Part shown: positions 63,591 through 64,000 of the stretch, one piece after another
How positions within the stretch are numbered: the stretch's first letter is position 1
Layout of the letters: the number at the start of each line of letters is the position of its first letter
Origin: an uncultured Bacteroidales bacterium
Lineage (GTDB): Bacteria > Bacteroidota > Bacteroidia > Bacteroidales > UBA3663
Assembly: GCA_905235375.1 (NCBI GenBank)
Contig: CAJOLH010000001.1
Location: forward strand, 108,898-172,897
Length of the DNA: 64,000 nt
Reading direction: 5' to 3'
Made by a program: the position numbers and the translations under genes
Notes under the pieces: model-generated
The model's input: only the letters and a program-made list of their open reading frames with translations
Told to the model about the DNA's origin: nothing
The model's database searches: none

Positions 63591-63671
63591 GGTTTTCTAC
63601 ATTTAGAACCTGTGATTCTCATTCGTCATAAAGATGGTCATCACAGAAAATTAACGAACTTCTACATCATA

Positions 63672-64000
63672 GAGCACTCTGACGCCCGACAGAATGCTTC
63701 CTCACTTTGCGCAAGCATCGTGACAGCCGACAGCGTACGCGATGCTGCGGGATGGAATACTCCATCGCCCGACAGCGTACCCGATGCTACGGGATGGAAT
63801 ACTCCATCGCCCGACATAGTACCCAATGCTACGAAATGACGTACTCCATCGCCCTACAGAGTGCCTGCTACGACTGCGGAAATACGCTAACGCCCGACAT
63901 GGTACTTCCGCAATTTGCGCAAATATCACGACAGCCGACACAGTGCCCGATGCTACGGAATGGGGTACTCCATCGCCCGACAGAGTACCCCATACGATAG
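63672..64000. repeat. 42-bp palindromic tandem array, family B (copy B2)
   Basis: Eight units with the anchor CCGAC (one copy CCTAC) at 63686, 63727, 63769, 63811, 63853, 63894, 63935 and 63977 (steps 41-42), running off the right edge. The first unit AGCACTCTGACGCC...CAGAATGCT is nearly the reverse complement of the B1 unit at the left edge. Units are more diverged than in B1. Confidence 0.85.

Noticed and set aside
63371..63631. Open frame with repeats of EECPLSFVGGHG type across array A2
   Set aside because: Same explanation as for array A1; another overlapping frame on the same strand is equally open.

Overview
The window looks like a chromosomal segment of a Bacteroidales bacterium, most like Prevotellaceae from a gut or rumen habitat. 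This rests on gene content and signals. Many intergenic gaps carry the Bacteroidetes-type promoter (TTG, about 20 bp, TAnnTTTG) and A/T-rich leaders without clear Shine-Dalgarno sequences. There is a complete Na+-NQR operon, several secreted or lipoprotein plant-polysaccharide enzymes (GH106, GH105, CE12, CE8, GH9, GH5), and Bacteroidetes families such as DUF4301 and DUF349. I see no tRNA, rRNA, transposase, phage gene or CRISPR array.

Layout. 1-279: 42-bp palindromic repeat array. 334-19140 (all minus): tcdA coupled to an EF-hand membrane protein, hisGDC, a GH106 rhamnosidase, valS, a DUF349 protein, rsmE with an orphan Cas6-like gene, a nucleoside permease and a DUF4301 protein. 19483-24813 (plus): a RelA/SpoT synthetase, a lipoprotein, an MscS channel and an M18 aminopeptidase. 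24896-28093 (minus): a 59-residue membrane protein, an M23/LysM endopeptidase, and grpE-dnaJ-TSCPD. 28280-37494 (plus): ispE, a LacI regulator with an SDR dehydrogenase, and nqrABCDEF. 37588-38092: second 42-bp array. 38178-42319 (minus): GH5-GH9 cellulase pair and a small protein. 42524-50122 (plus): parE, coaD, an S41 protease, a frameshifted CE12-CE8 pectin esterase, GH105 and a 75-residue protein. 50218-60613 (minus): a secreted Asn/Arg-rich protein, carB-asnA, uvrA, a ROK sugar kinase and a GH73-LysM glucosaminidase. 60645-62982 (plus): cdd and dnaA with a possible origin region. 63165-64000: two more 42-bp arrays.

How the genes fit together. CE12-CE8, GH105 and GH106 act on rhamnogalacturonan or pectin. 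The LacI/SDR pair could handle the resulting keto-uronate or aldonate sugars (inference). GH5 and GH9 act on beta-glucans. The rest is mostly housekeeping: histidine, pyrimidine and asparagine synthesis, proteostasis, isoprenoids, topoisomerase and replication initiation.

The most unusual observations are: a Cas6-like protein with no cas neighbours, no ATG start, Phe where the catalytic His is expected, and lying in frame behind rsmE; a cysteine-rich 24-bp-repeat tail on NqrC; two families of 42-bp dyad-symmetric arrays, all placed at gene 3' ends, one of whose units serves as a terminator; a 12-copy 9-bp array in the dnaA leader next to an inverted pair of DnaA-box-like sites; a DnaJ without zinc finger at the grpE locus; and a frameshift splitting the catalytic residues of a CE12-CE8 esterase.
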